From contig JASLBL010000342.1 of the NCBI GenBank assembly GCA_030146615.1, positions 1 to 7,169 on the forward strand: 7,169 bases of DNA, in the 5' to 3' direction. The position numbers were made by a program, and so were the translations under genes. Within the stretch, counting starts at the first letter, position 1, and each line of letters begins with the position of its first letter. The stretch comes from Actinomycetes bacterium. Lineage in GTDB: Bacteria; Actinomycetota; CALGFH01. This document shows positions 1 through 5,963 of the stretch, piece after piece. The notes below the pieces were generated by a model, which ran no database searches, had not been told where the DNA came from, and was given only the letters and a program-made list of their open reading frames with translations.

Positions 1-1256
1 CCGCCGTCTGCGGGGCCACCGCCACCCTCGGCCCGGCCGCGGTCGCCCAGGCCGCCGACCAGGCCAGCGGGGTCGAGGACCTGCTGGCCGACCTGGCCGC
101 CGGCTGGCTGGCCGGGGCCGGGGACGAGGGCCAGCGGGCCCTGGCCCTGGCCGTGGCGGTCGGCTACAGCCACCCGGCCCTGTCGGCGGCCGTGCTCGGC
201 CGGGCCGACGCCCCGCCGGCCGGCCCGTGGCTCCAGCCGCTGGCCGACGGCTGGTCCACCCTCCGGACCGGGTGGCGCGGCCCGCTCCGGGCCGCCCTGG
301 CCCCGGGCCGGGCCCTGGGCGCCGAGACCGTCCACCGGGCGGCCGACTACCTGGTCGACCGGGGCGCCGGCGAACGCGCCGTCCCCCTCTACCGGGAGCT
401 GGCCGACGAGGCGTGCGCCACCGGGGCCGCCGCCGGCCCGGTCGCCACCCTGGCCCGGCCGCTCGGCCACGGCCGCCCGGTGGGGGAGCCGGACGGCCAC
501 CTGCTCACCGTCCACCTGCTCGGCCGGCTCGAGGTGCGCCTGGACGACGTGGCCGTGGAGGACTGGCCCAGCGGCCGCGGCCGCTCGCTGCTCAAGTACC
601 TGGTCACCCACCGCGACCCGTGGCCGCGGCGGGAGCAGCTGATGGAGGCGTTCTGGCCCGAGGCGGCCCCGGCGGCCGCCCGCAACAGCCTCAACGTGGC
701 CGTCCACGGGCTGCGGCGGGCCTTCCGGGACAGCGCCGGGGTCCAGGTGGTGGTCCTGGAGGACGGCAGCTACCGGCTCGGCCCCGGCCTGCGGCTGTGG
801 CTGGACACCGACGAGTTCGAGTTGCGCGTGGCCGCCGGCCGCCAGCTGGAGGCGGCCGGGGGCCTGGCCGGGGCGGCCGCCTCCTACGAGCAGGCCCTCG
901 CCCTCTACCAGGGCGACTTCCTGGCCGACGACCCGTACGAGGACTGGCCGGCGATGGCCAGGGAGCGCCTGCTGCTGGCCTACCTGGACGTGCTCGACCG
1001 GCTCAGCGGCCTCTACTTCGGCCAGCACCAGTACGGCGCCTGCGTCGCCCTGTGCCGGCTGCTGGTGGAGCGGGACCGCTGCCGCGAGGAGGCCCACCGC
1101 CGCCTGATGCGCTGCTACACCCGCCAGGGCCAGCCGCACCTGGCCCTGCGCCAGTACCAGGCCTGCGCCGACGCCCTCGACCAGGACCTTGGGGTCGACC
1201 CCGACCCGGCCACCGTCTCCCTGGCCGAGCAGATCCGCCGGCACCAGCCGGTCTGA
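1..1256 (+). CDS. MalT-like / BTAD-domain transcriptional regulator, C-terminal part (5' end outside window)
   Basis: The reading frame is open from base 3 to a TGA at 1254-1256 (417 codons visible), so the true start lies upstream. The first ~160 residues are Ala/Leu/Gly-rich and helical, resembling the helical or TPR region that follows the ATPase in MalT-type regulators, but they are too diverged for a firm call. A winged-helix DNA-binding domain of the SARP/OmpR type follows at about 501-785: it begins LLGRLEV, continues through LLKYLVTH and REQLMEAFWP, and has a recognition-helix region NSLNVAVHGLRRAF. A bacterial transcriptional activation (BTAD) domain fills about 800-1240, with DTDEFE, YEQALALYQGDFL and a TPR-like end reading GQPHLALRQYQACADALDQDLGVDPDP. 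Such proteins are usually about 1000 residues with an N-terminal signal-sensing ATPase, expected here outside the window. In classical SARPs the winged helix is N-terminal, so this is the reversed architecture. The target genes are unknown; the convergent transporter is not an obvious target. Confidence 0.85.
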   Translation, partial: AVCGATATLGPAAVAQAADQASGVEDLLADLAAGWLAGAGDEGQRALALAVAVGYSHPALSAAVLGRADAPPAGPWLQPLADGWSTLRTGWRGPLRAALAPGRALGAETVHRAADYLVDRGAGERAVPLYRELADEACATGAAAGPVATLARPLGHGRPVGEPDGHLLTVHLLGRLEVRLDDVAVEDWPSGRGRSLLKYLVTHRDPWPRREQLMEAFWPEAAPAAARNSLNVAVHGLRRAFRDSAGVQVVVLEDGSYRLGPGLRLWLDTDEFELRVAAGRQLEAAGGLAGAAASYEQALALYQGDFLADDPYEDWPAMARERLLLAYLDVLDRLSGLYFGQHQYGACVALCRLLVERDRCREEAHRRLMRCYTRQGQPHLALRQYQACADALDQDLGVDPDPATVSLAEQIRRHQPV

Positions 1257-1278
1257 GGCTCAGGCGGCCTCGGCCGGC
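1247..1278. terminator. stem-loop over the convergent gene ends (possible two-way terminator)
   Basis: The arms 1247-1259 (GCCGGTCTGAGGC) and 1267-1278 (GCCTCGGCCGGC) pair over 12 positions, with one G-T wobble and one bulged base (T1254), leaving a 7-base loop at 1260-1266. The stem contains the TGA of the regulator and the complement of the TGA of the transporter. The gap between the two genes is only three bases. No T-tract follows on either strand, so it is not a textbook intrinsic terminator. GC-rich codons could also produce such pairing by chance. Confidence 0.35.
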
Positions 1279-2702
1279 AGCGGCGGGCCGGCCTCCTCCG
1301 GCTCGGCCCGGCCGGGCCGCAGGAACAGCACCGCCGCCACCGCCCCAACGGCCAGGGCGGCCGCGGACAGCAGGTAGGCGGCGTGGACGCCGTCCACGAA
1401 GGCGGCCGGGTCGGCCTCGGGGGTGGCGCGGCCGTAGCGGGCGGCGGCCACCGCCCCGAGCACGGCCACCCCAAGGGCCCCGCCGACCTGGCGGCTGGTG
1501 GTGATGACGGCCGAGGCCACCCCGGCCCGGGTGCCGGGCATGGCCGCGACCCCGGCGGCGGTCGCGGGCGAGATCGACAGGCCCAGCCCGGCCCCGAGCA
1601 TGGCCAGCTTCCACCACAGCTGGGCGTACGGCGTGCCGACCTCGATGCCGGCAAGGGCCCACAGCGCGGCCGCGGCCAGCAGCAGCCCAGCCCCCACCGG
1701 CACCCGGTAGCCGAGGCGGGAGGCCAGCCGGCCGGCCAGCGGGGCGGTGACCACCACGGCCAGGGTGTTGGGCAGGCTCCGGAGCCCGGCCTCCAGCGGC
1801 GACCAGCCCTGCACGGCCTGGAAGTACAGGGTGTTGAAGAACACGAACCCAAGTAGGGCAAACCCGGCCAGCAGGACGACCAGGTTGGCGGTGGAGAAGG
1901 CCGGGTCGCGGAAGAACCGCGGCGACACCATGGGGTGGTCCCGGCGGGCCTCGGTGGCCACGAACCCGGCCAGCAGCAGCACCCCCGCGGCCAGCAGGCC
2001 GGCGATCAGCGGCGAGCCCCAGCCGCGCTGGTTGCTCTCGATCAGCCCCAGGGTGACCGCGCCCAGCCCTAGGCTGCCCAGCAGCAGCCCCGGCAGGTCG
2101 AGGCGACTGGCGCCCGGGTCGCGGGACTCGGCCACCACCCGGCCGGCGACCACGAAGGCGGCCACCCCGACGGGCAGGTTCACGTAGAACACCCAGCGCC
2201 AGCCCAGGCCGTCGGTGAGCAGCCCACCGACCACCGGGCCGGCGGCCAGGGCCATCGCCGACACCCCCGACCACAGGCCGATGGCCTGGACCCGCTCCCG
2301 CGGGTCGGGGAAGGCCGCGGTCAGGATGGCCAGGGAGCTGGGCAGCAGGGCGGCCGCCCCGACCGCCTGGAGGACCCGCCCGGCGACCAGCGCCGGAAGG
2401 GCCGGGGCGAGGCCGCACAGGGCCGAGGAGGCGGTGAACACCACCAGGCCGGCCCGGAACACCCGCCGGCGGCCGAACCGGTCGCCGAGCGACCCGGCGG
2501 TCAGCAGCAGGCTGGCGAACACCAGGATGTAGGCGTCCAGGACCAGGGCCAGCCCCGACAGCCCGGCCGCCAGCTCCCGCTGGATCGAGGGCAGGGCCAC
2601 GTTCACGACCGTGTTGTCCAGCATCACCATGAACAGCCCGAAGCAGCAGGCTCCGAGGGTGAGGAGCCGGTCCTTGCCTCCGATGGCGGGCACGCCACCC
2701 AT
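1260..2702 (-). CDS. MFS multidrug efflux transporter, DHA2 (EmrB/QacA) family
   Basis: This 480-residue protein is predicted to export drugs or other small hydrophobic compounds across the cytoplasmic membrane in exchange for protons. Family marks are the helix-1 signature LDNTVVNVALP (about residues 28-38), motif A GSLGDRFGRRR between helices 2 and 3 (about 70-80), the antiporter motif C ending AGPVVGGLL (about 154-162), and GWRWVFYVNLPVG (167-179), which is typical of the 14-helix DHA2 group. The hydrophobic segments run to about residue 462, followed by a short Glu/Pro-rich cytoplasmic tail; about 14 helices are expected. The ATG at 2702 was chosen because it directly precedes the conserved N-terminus and has a weak GGTGG site (2706-2710) three bases upstream. 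The same frame is open up to 2933, but that part runs over the opposite YjbR gene and has no family similarity. No convincing promoter was found in the 61-base divergent gap. The substrate cannot be told from sequence. Confidence 0.93.
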   Translation of the reverse strand: MGGVPAIGGKDRLLTLGACCFGLFMVMLDNTVVNVALPSIQRELAAGLSGLALVLDAYILVFASLLLTAGSLGDRFGRRRVFRAGLVVFTASSALCGLAPALPALVAGRVLQAVGAAALLPSSLAILTAAFPDPRERVQAIGLWSGVSAMALAAGPVVGGLLTDGLGWRWVFYVNLPVGVAAFVVAGRVVAESRDPGASRLDLPGLLLGSLGLGAVTLGLIESNQRGWGSPLIAGLLAAGVLLLAGFVATEARRDHPMVSPRFFRDPAFSTANLVVLLAGFALLGFVFFNTLYFQAVQGWSPLEAGLRSLPNTLAVVVTAPLAGRLASRLGYRVPVGAGLLLAAAALWALAGIEVGTPYAQLWWKLAMLGAGLGLSISPATAAGVAAMPGTRAGVASAVITTSRQVGGALGVAVLGAVAAARYGRATPEADPAAFVDGVHAAYLLSAAALAVGAVAAVLFLRPGRAEPEEAGPPLPAEAA

Positions 2703-2750
2703 TGTCCACCGGCGGCCGCCGGGCGCGACCGGGCTGTCGGCCGCGGCTGC

Positions 2751-2763
2751 TAGGGTGCTGGCC
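2751..2763 (+). promoter_or_regulatory. leaderless promoter of the YjbR-family gene (-10 box)
   Basis: TAGGGT at 2751-2756 fits the actinobacterial TAnnnT -10 consensus. It is followed by exactly seven bases and then the GTG at 2764, which is the spacing expected when transcription starts on the first base of the start codon. No Shine-Dalgarno sequence is present and no -35 element is recognisable. The distance supports 2764 as the start over the in-frame GTG at 2755, which would lie inside the box. Confidence 0.6.
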
Positions 2764-3141
2764 GTGGACGACCTCCAGGCGCGACGCGACCGGCTGGTGC
2801 GGTTCTGCCGCACCCTTCCCGAGGCCACCGTCACCGCCCATGACCAGCACGTCGGCTTCCAGGTCCGCGGCCGCACCTTCGCCTGGTACGTCGACGACGA
2901 GCACGGCGACGGCCGGGTGGCGGTGCTGTGCAAGGCCCCCGAGGGCGAGAACCGCGGCCTCGTCGCCTCCGACCCGCACCGTTTCTACCTGCCCAGGTAC
3001 GTCGGCAACCGCGGCTGGGTGGGGCTGCGCCTCGACCTCCAGGACGTCGACTGGGGCGAGGTCGCCGAGCTGGTCGCCGACAGCTACCGGCTGGTCGCCC
3101 CCAGGCGGCTGGCCGCGCTCGTCGGCCACCCGCCAGCCTGA
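2764..3141 (+). CDS. MmcQ/YjbR family protein (CyaY-like fold)
   Basis: The 125-residue product has the length and motifs of the MmcQ/YjbR (DUF419) family: an N-terminal helix leading to CRTLPEATV, then FQVRGRTFAWYVDD, VAVLCKAP, a segment HRFYLPRYVGNRGWVGLRLD (about residues 72-91), and the C-terminal WGEVAELVADSYRLVAPRRLAALV. The family is a single small alpha/beta domain with a CyaY-like fold. A double-wing DNA-binding role has been proposed from structure, but no biochemical function is established. No signal peptide or membrane segment is seen. The GTG at 2764 fits the leaderless promoter just upstream. The gene is divergent from the antiporter and ends 60 bases before the nurA-like gene, in the same reading frame, so it may be co-transcribed with the repair genes or merely be adjacent. 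Confidence 0.85.
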   Translation: MDDLQARRDRLVRFCRTLPEATVTAHDQHVGFQVRGRTFAWYVDDEHGDGRVAVLCKAPEGENRGLVASDPHRFYLPRYVGNRGWVGLRLDLQDVDWGEVAELVADSYRLVAPRRLAALVGHPPA

Positions 3142-3143
3142 GC

Positions 3144-3149
3144 TACACT
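3144..3149 (+). promoter_or_regulatory. candidate -10 box (TACACT) for the nurA operon
   Basis: TACACT begins two bases after the YjbR stop codon and is a good TAnnnT match. It would place the transcript start near 3156 and give a leader of about 46 bases before the nurA GTG. No -35 element is recognisable 17 bases upstream. It competes with the second candidate at 3183-3188. Confidence 0.35.
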
Positions 3150-3182
3150 GCCGCGGTGCTTCCCCTTCCCGGGGTTTCTGGT

Positions 3183-3195
3183 TACCCTCCGGGTA
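3183..3195 (+). promoter_or_regulatory. inverted repeat TACCC-TCC-GGGTA containing a second candidate -10 box
   Basis: Bases 3183-3187 (TACCC) and 3191-3195 (GGGTA) are a perfect 5-base inverted repeat with a three-base spacer, ending six bases before the nurA start and abutting the LexA-type box. The left end, TACCCT (3183-3188), also fits the TAnnnT -10 consensus. From it, transcription would begin near 3195, giving a leader of only about seven bases. No Shine-Dalgarno sequence precedes the GTG, which agrees with a very short or absent leader. Whether the repeat is an operator, a promoter part or chance is not decidable by eye. Confidence 0.35.
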
Positions 3196-3209
3196 GAACG
3201 TGTGTTCGT
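3194..3209. promoter_or_regulatory. LexA-binding SOS box overlapping the nurA start
   Basis: The core GAAC-GTGT-GTTC at 3196-3207 is a perfect match to the GAAC-N4-GTTC core of the LexA operator known in Actinobacteria and Firmicutes. With flanks, the 16-base site matches 10 of the 12 fixed positions of TCGAAC-N4-GTTCGA; the mismatches are the second base and the last base. It covers the GTG start at 3202 and the expected transcription start downstream of the TACCCT box, which is a position suited to repression. The inferred effect is damage-induced expression of the nurA-herA-mre11-rad50 series. A second GTTC follows directly at 3208-3211 but at the wrong spacing. Confidence 0.65.
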
Positions 3210-4260
3210 TCGAGTGCGGTGGAGGGGAGGCACGCTGCTCGTCGAGGACTACGCCGACCGGGTGCGGCTGGCCGCCGGCTACCTCAGCCGGCTGCTCGCC
3301 GACGGCGGCACCAGGGTCGACAACCCGGCCGACGAGCCGGTCGGCCCCGACGACGCCGGGGCCCTGGAGCTGTCCGAGGACGCCCCGCTGCACCAGTTCG
3401 GCTGCGACCCGGCCCCCGGGGTGACGGCGGCCGCGGTCGACGGCGGCTCGGCCTGCCTGCTCAACGGGCGCAGCTTCTGGCTGGTCGCCTACCGAGCCGG
3501 GACCATCTGGCACCGCGACCGCGACACCTTCGCCACCGACACCGACCCGCTCCAGGTGCGGGCCCTCACCCAGACCGACGCCAAGGCGGCCTACGCCGAG
3601 GCCCTGGCCCTGGCCGGGGTGCGGCGGGAACGGGAGCTGTCCGACCTCGGCGGGGTGGTCGACGTGCTCCGCGAGCTGGCCGAGTGGCGCCGCACCGCCG
3701 ACGCCGTCGGGGCCGCCCGCCCGGGCGACCTGGTGCTGGTCGACGGCAGCCTCCACCCGGGCCCGTTCCTGCCCGCCGGGCTGGTCGAGCCGGTCCACGA
3801 GCTGGCCCGCGAGCGCGGCGTCGACCTGGTCGGGGTGACCAAGGCGTCCAAGCTCCGCTGGGGCCGCTACGCCCCCCTGGTGCTGCGGGTCCGGCGCCGG
3901 GCCGAGGCCGAGCTCGGCCCCGACGCCCGCTGGTTCCTCCAGGTCACCGGGCCCGAGGACCCCTCGGAGGTGTACGTCGCCCGGCTGGCCTCGGCCGGGG
4001 CCTACGCCTTCCGGGTCGACGCCGTCCGCGGCGCCCGCGACCCCGTCGCCCTGTTCGCCGTCCTGGCCGGGCTGTCGGACGACCCGGCCTTCCTCGGCTA
4101 CCCCTACCCACTGGCCGCCGCCCACCGGGTGGTCTCGCTGCCCGGCCCGCTCCTGGCCGACCTGCGCCGCGACCTGCGGGAGGCGTTCCTGCGCGAGGGC
4201 CTGTCCGAGGACGACGTCGACCTGGTGATGCGCGACTTCCACCTGACCCTGAACGCCTGA
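3202..4260 (+). CDS. nurA: NurA-like DNA-end resection nuclease
   Basis: The 352-residue product looks like a NurA-domain nuclease: an RNase H-like fold, Mn2+-dependent, with 5'-3' exonuclease and endonuclease activity, which works as a ring on the HerA pump. Visible family marks are the first acidic motif AAAVDGGS (Asp80), a second acidic site LVLVDGSLHPGP (Asp181), the segment GVTKASKLRWG (Lys214), and a C-terminal AAHRVVSLPG with a candidate catalytic His308. Acidic residues at Glu143/Glu145 may be the middle metal ligand; these assignments are by motif position and not by alignment. The identity is strongly supported by the herA-like gene 25 bases downstream and by mre11 and rad50 beyond it. 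The GTG at 3202 is the first standard start after the previous stop and has no Shine-Dalgarno; the in-frame GTG at 3214 is an alternative. A GGAGG-like run at 3221-3230 is followed only by CTG/GTC codons, so it is unlikely to set the start. Confidence 0.8.
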   Translation: MFVRVRWRGGTLLVEDYADRVRLAAGYLSRLLADGGTRVDNPADEPVGPDDAGALELSEDAPLHQFGCDPAPGVTAAAVDGGSACLLNGRSFWLVAYRAGTIWHRDRDTFATDTDPLQVRALTQTDAKAAYAEALALAGVRRERELSDLGGVVDVLRELAEWRRTADAVGAARPGDLVLVDGSLHPGPFLPAGLVEPVHELARERGVDLVGVTKASKLRWGRYAPLVLRVRRRAEAELGPDARWFLQVTGPEDPSEVYVARLASAGAYAFRVDAVRGARDPVALFAVLAGLSDDPAFLGYPYPLAAAHRVVSLPGPLLADLRRDLREAFLREGLSEDDVDLVMRDFHLTLNA

Positions 4261-4285
4261 GCCCGACCACGGGGGACCCTGGACC

Positions 4286-5854
4286 ATGCCGGACTACAAG
4301 GGACGCATCTTCGGCCGCTCCGTGCTCGACGTGCGCTTCCGGGCCTTCTACGGCGAGGACCTGTTCCTGGGCGAGCTGCTGGCCGGCGACGACCCCGAGC
4401 GGGGCCGCCGCTACCTGTTCCGGGTCACCGACGTCGCCTACGGCTCGGAGTCCTCGGACGCCGGCTGGGCCGAGCGCACCGCCGGCGGGCTCATGGCCAT
4501 GGACATCGTCGGCGAGGCGACCAGCCTGCGCGACTTCGAGAAGCGGCTCTACAAGGTGGCCGAGGTCGTCCCCCTCGGCTACGTCGACGCCAAGGGCTTC
4601 CACAAGCCCAAGAGCCTCCCGGCCCAGTTCGCCGCCGTCTCCGCCCCCACCGACGCCGACCTTGCCTTCCTGCGCGAGCGGATGGGCGACGTCGAGGTCG
4701 GGCGGCTGCGCTCGGGCGAGGACACCATCGACCTGCCGGTCGGGATCCGCGGCGAGACCCTGCCCAGCCACGTCGGCGTGTTCGCCACCACCGGCATGGG
4801 CAAGAGCAACCTGATGAAGGTCCTGGCCGGCCAGCTCCTGGCCGCCCGCGGCCGCTACGCGATGCTGCTGTTCGACCCCCACGGCGAGTACCTGGAGGGG
4901 GGCGTGCCCGGCCGCAAGGGCCTGGCCCACCACCCCTGGGCGGCGCAGCGGCTGCGGGTCTACTCGCCCAGCCCCCGGCCCGGCCAGGCCAGCCTGCTGC
5001 GGCTGTCCCTGGCCGAGCTGACCGTGGACGACCTGCGCACCGCCTGGAAGTTCACCGGCCCCCAGTCCGAGGCCCTGGAGAGCGCCTATGCCCTGCTCGG
5101 GGACAAGGGGGTGTGGCTGACCCGCCTGGCCGAGGAGGACCCGGAGGTCCTCAAGGACGCCGAGCTGGGCCGCCACGCCCTGGCCACCATCCAGGTGCTG
5201 TCGCGCCGGGCCAAGCGGATCGTGCGCCTGCCCCTGATGACCGACGACCCCAGCCAGTCGCTCACCGGCAAGGTCCTGGACGACCTCGCCGGGGGCAAGG
5301 TGGTGCTGGTCGACACCTCGGGCCTGGAGGCGGTCGAGGAGACCCTGGTCGCCTCCCTGCTCACCCGCAGCCTGCTCGACGAGCGGGCGACCGCCTACCG
5401 TAACGACCGGGAGCGGTTCGGGCAGCTGCCCCGGACCCTGGTCGCCCTCGAGGAGGCCCAGCGGGTCCTGACCCGCCTGGACGACGCCGAGTTCAACGTG
5501 TTCCCCCGGCTGGCCCGGGAGGGCCGCAAGTTCAACGTCGGCCTGTGCGCCGTCACCCAGCAGCCCAAGCTGATCGACCCCGAGCTGCTCAGCCAGTTCA
5601 ACACCTACTTCGTGCTCGGCCTGGCCGACGAGCGCGACCGCAACACCCTGCGGTCCTCCTCCAAGCAGGACCTGTCCGACCTCGGCGCCGAGATCCAGAC
5701 CCTGATGCCGGGCGAGGCCCTGGTCACCAACCCCGAGGCCCCCTTCGCCCTCCCGGCCCGGGTCCACCTGTACGAGGACTGGCTGACAGGCGTCCCGCTA
5801 CCCGAGGCTCCCCGCGAGCGCCCGGCCGAGGCCATGTCGGGGTTCTACGAGTGA
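4286..5854 (+). CDS. herA: HerA-like hexameric DNA translocase (FtsK-HerA ATPase)
   Basis: This 522-residue ATPase is expected to form a hexamer that pumps double-stranded DNA into the NurA nuclease during end resection. The N-terminal ~110 residues fit the HAS-barrel used for partner contact (IFGRSVLDVRF, LFLGELLAGDDP). The ATPase core starts with Walker A FATTGMGKSNLMK (Lys173, Ser174), followed by LLFDPHGEY (195-202), a segment VVLVDTSGL (339-347), Walker B with catalytic acid LVALEEAQRVL (Glu389/Glu390), a sensor-like CAVTQQPKLIDPELLSQFNTYFVL split over about 421-444, and ADERDRNTLRS with candidate arginine fingers. Walker A has Ala where the P-loop's first Gly is usual, and Walker B ends in Glu-Glu instead of Asp-Glu. 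Both resemble variants of this family and do not suggest inactivity. Length is close to the archaeal HerA norm (about 500). The ATG at 4286 has GGGGGA at 4271-4276, nine bases upstream. The SIR2 or DUF4297 partners of HerA defence systems are absent; the partner here is NurA. Confidence 0.88.
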   Translation: MPDYKGRIFGRSVLDVRFRAFYGEDLFLGELLAGDDPERGRRYLFRVTDVAYGSESSDAGWAERTAGGLMAMDIVGEATSLRDFEKRLYKVAEVVPLGYVDAKGFHKPKSLPAQFAAVSAPTDADLAFLRERMGDVEVGRLRSGEDTIDLPVGIRGETLPSHVGVFATTGMGKSNLMKVLAGQLLAARGRYAMLLFDPHGEYLEGGVPGRKGLAHHPWAAQRLRVYSPSPRPGQASLLRLSLAELTVDDLRTAWKFTGPQSEALESAYALLGDKGVWLTRLAEEDPEVLKDAELGRHALATIQVLSRRAKRIVRLPLMTDDPSQSLTGKVLDDLAGGKVVLVDTSGLEAVEETLVASLLTRSLLDERATAYRNDRERFGQLPRTLVALEEAQRVLTRLDDAEFNVFPRLAREGRKFNVGLCAVTQQPKLIDPELLSQFNTYFVLGLADERDRNTLRSSSKQDLSDLGAEIQTLMPGEALVTNPEAPFALPARVHLYEDWLTGVPLPEAPRERPAEAMSGFYE

Positions 5855-5899
5855 GGGGCGCTGAGCAGGGGATGCACAGTCGCCGGCGCGATTGGGGGG

Positions 5900-5926
5900 T
5901 CCGGGGGGCGCTGGTGGCCCCCCGGA
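5900..5926 (+). other. perfect 10-bp stem-loop in the herA-mre11 gap
   Basis: In the 109-base gap (5855-5963), TCCGGGGGGC at 5900-5909 is exactly complementary to GCCCCCCGGA at 5917-5926, with a 7-base loop. This is the strongest hairpin seen outside coding sequence. No T-tract follows, so it may be a weak or Rho-assisted terminator, an RNA-processing or stability element that sets different levels of the upstream and downstream genes, or the mark of an old operon junction. I see no convincing TAnnnT box or other signal in the rest of the gap apart from the site at 5955-5961 before the next gene. Confidence 0.6.
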
Positions 5927-5963
5927 TGAACCAGGGACTCAGGGCTCGTTCGCCGGTGGTGAC

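Noticed and set aside
2703..2933. N-terminal extension of the antiporter to 2933
   Set aside because: It adds Ser/Arg/Thr-rich sequence opposite the YjbR gene with no membrane or family features; the conserved protein begins at the ATG at 2702.
1003..4287. 1094-codon open frame on the - strand
   Set aside because: It runs antisense through the regulator, YjbR and nurA genes and across the MFS gene in a different frame. The product is low-complexity Gly/Pro/Arg/Gln-rich without family motifs, as expected for an antisense shadow in GC-rich DNA.
2928..4814. 628-codon + strand frame, with a GTG at 3156 six bases after TACACT that could look leaderless
   Set aside because: The translation is Arg/Pro/Gly-rich with no motifs and overlaps nurA entirely; the real protein is in the other frame. 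The TACACT box was kept only as a candidate nurA promoter.
3944..5767. 607-codon open frame on the - strand opposite herA
   Set aside because: It shows the same composition artefact; the + strand carries clear Walker motifs here.
5928..5939. GAAC-CAGG-GACT as a second LexA box before mre11
   Set aside because: Only the left half matches; the right half differs from GTTC at two of four positions, so it is not supported.
5892..5963. N-terminal extension of Mre11 by 24 residues
   Set aside because: The extension is Gly/Pro-rich, runs through the hairpin, and precedes the conserved MARIVAISDAHLG start, which has its own ribosome binding site.
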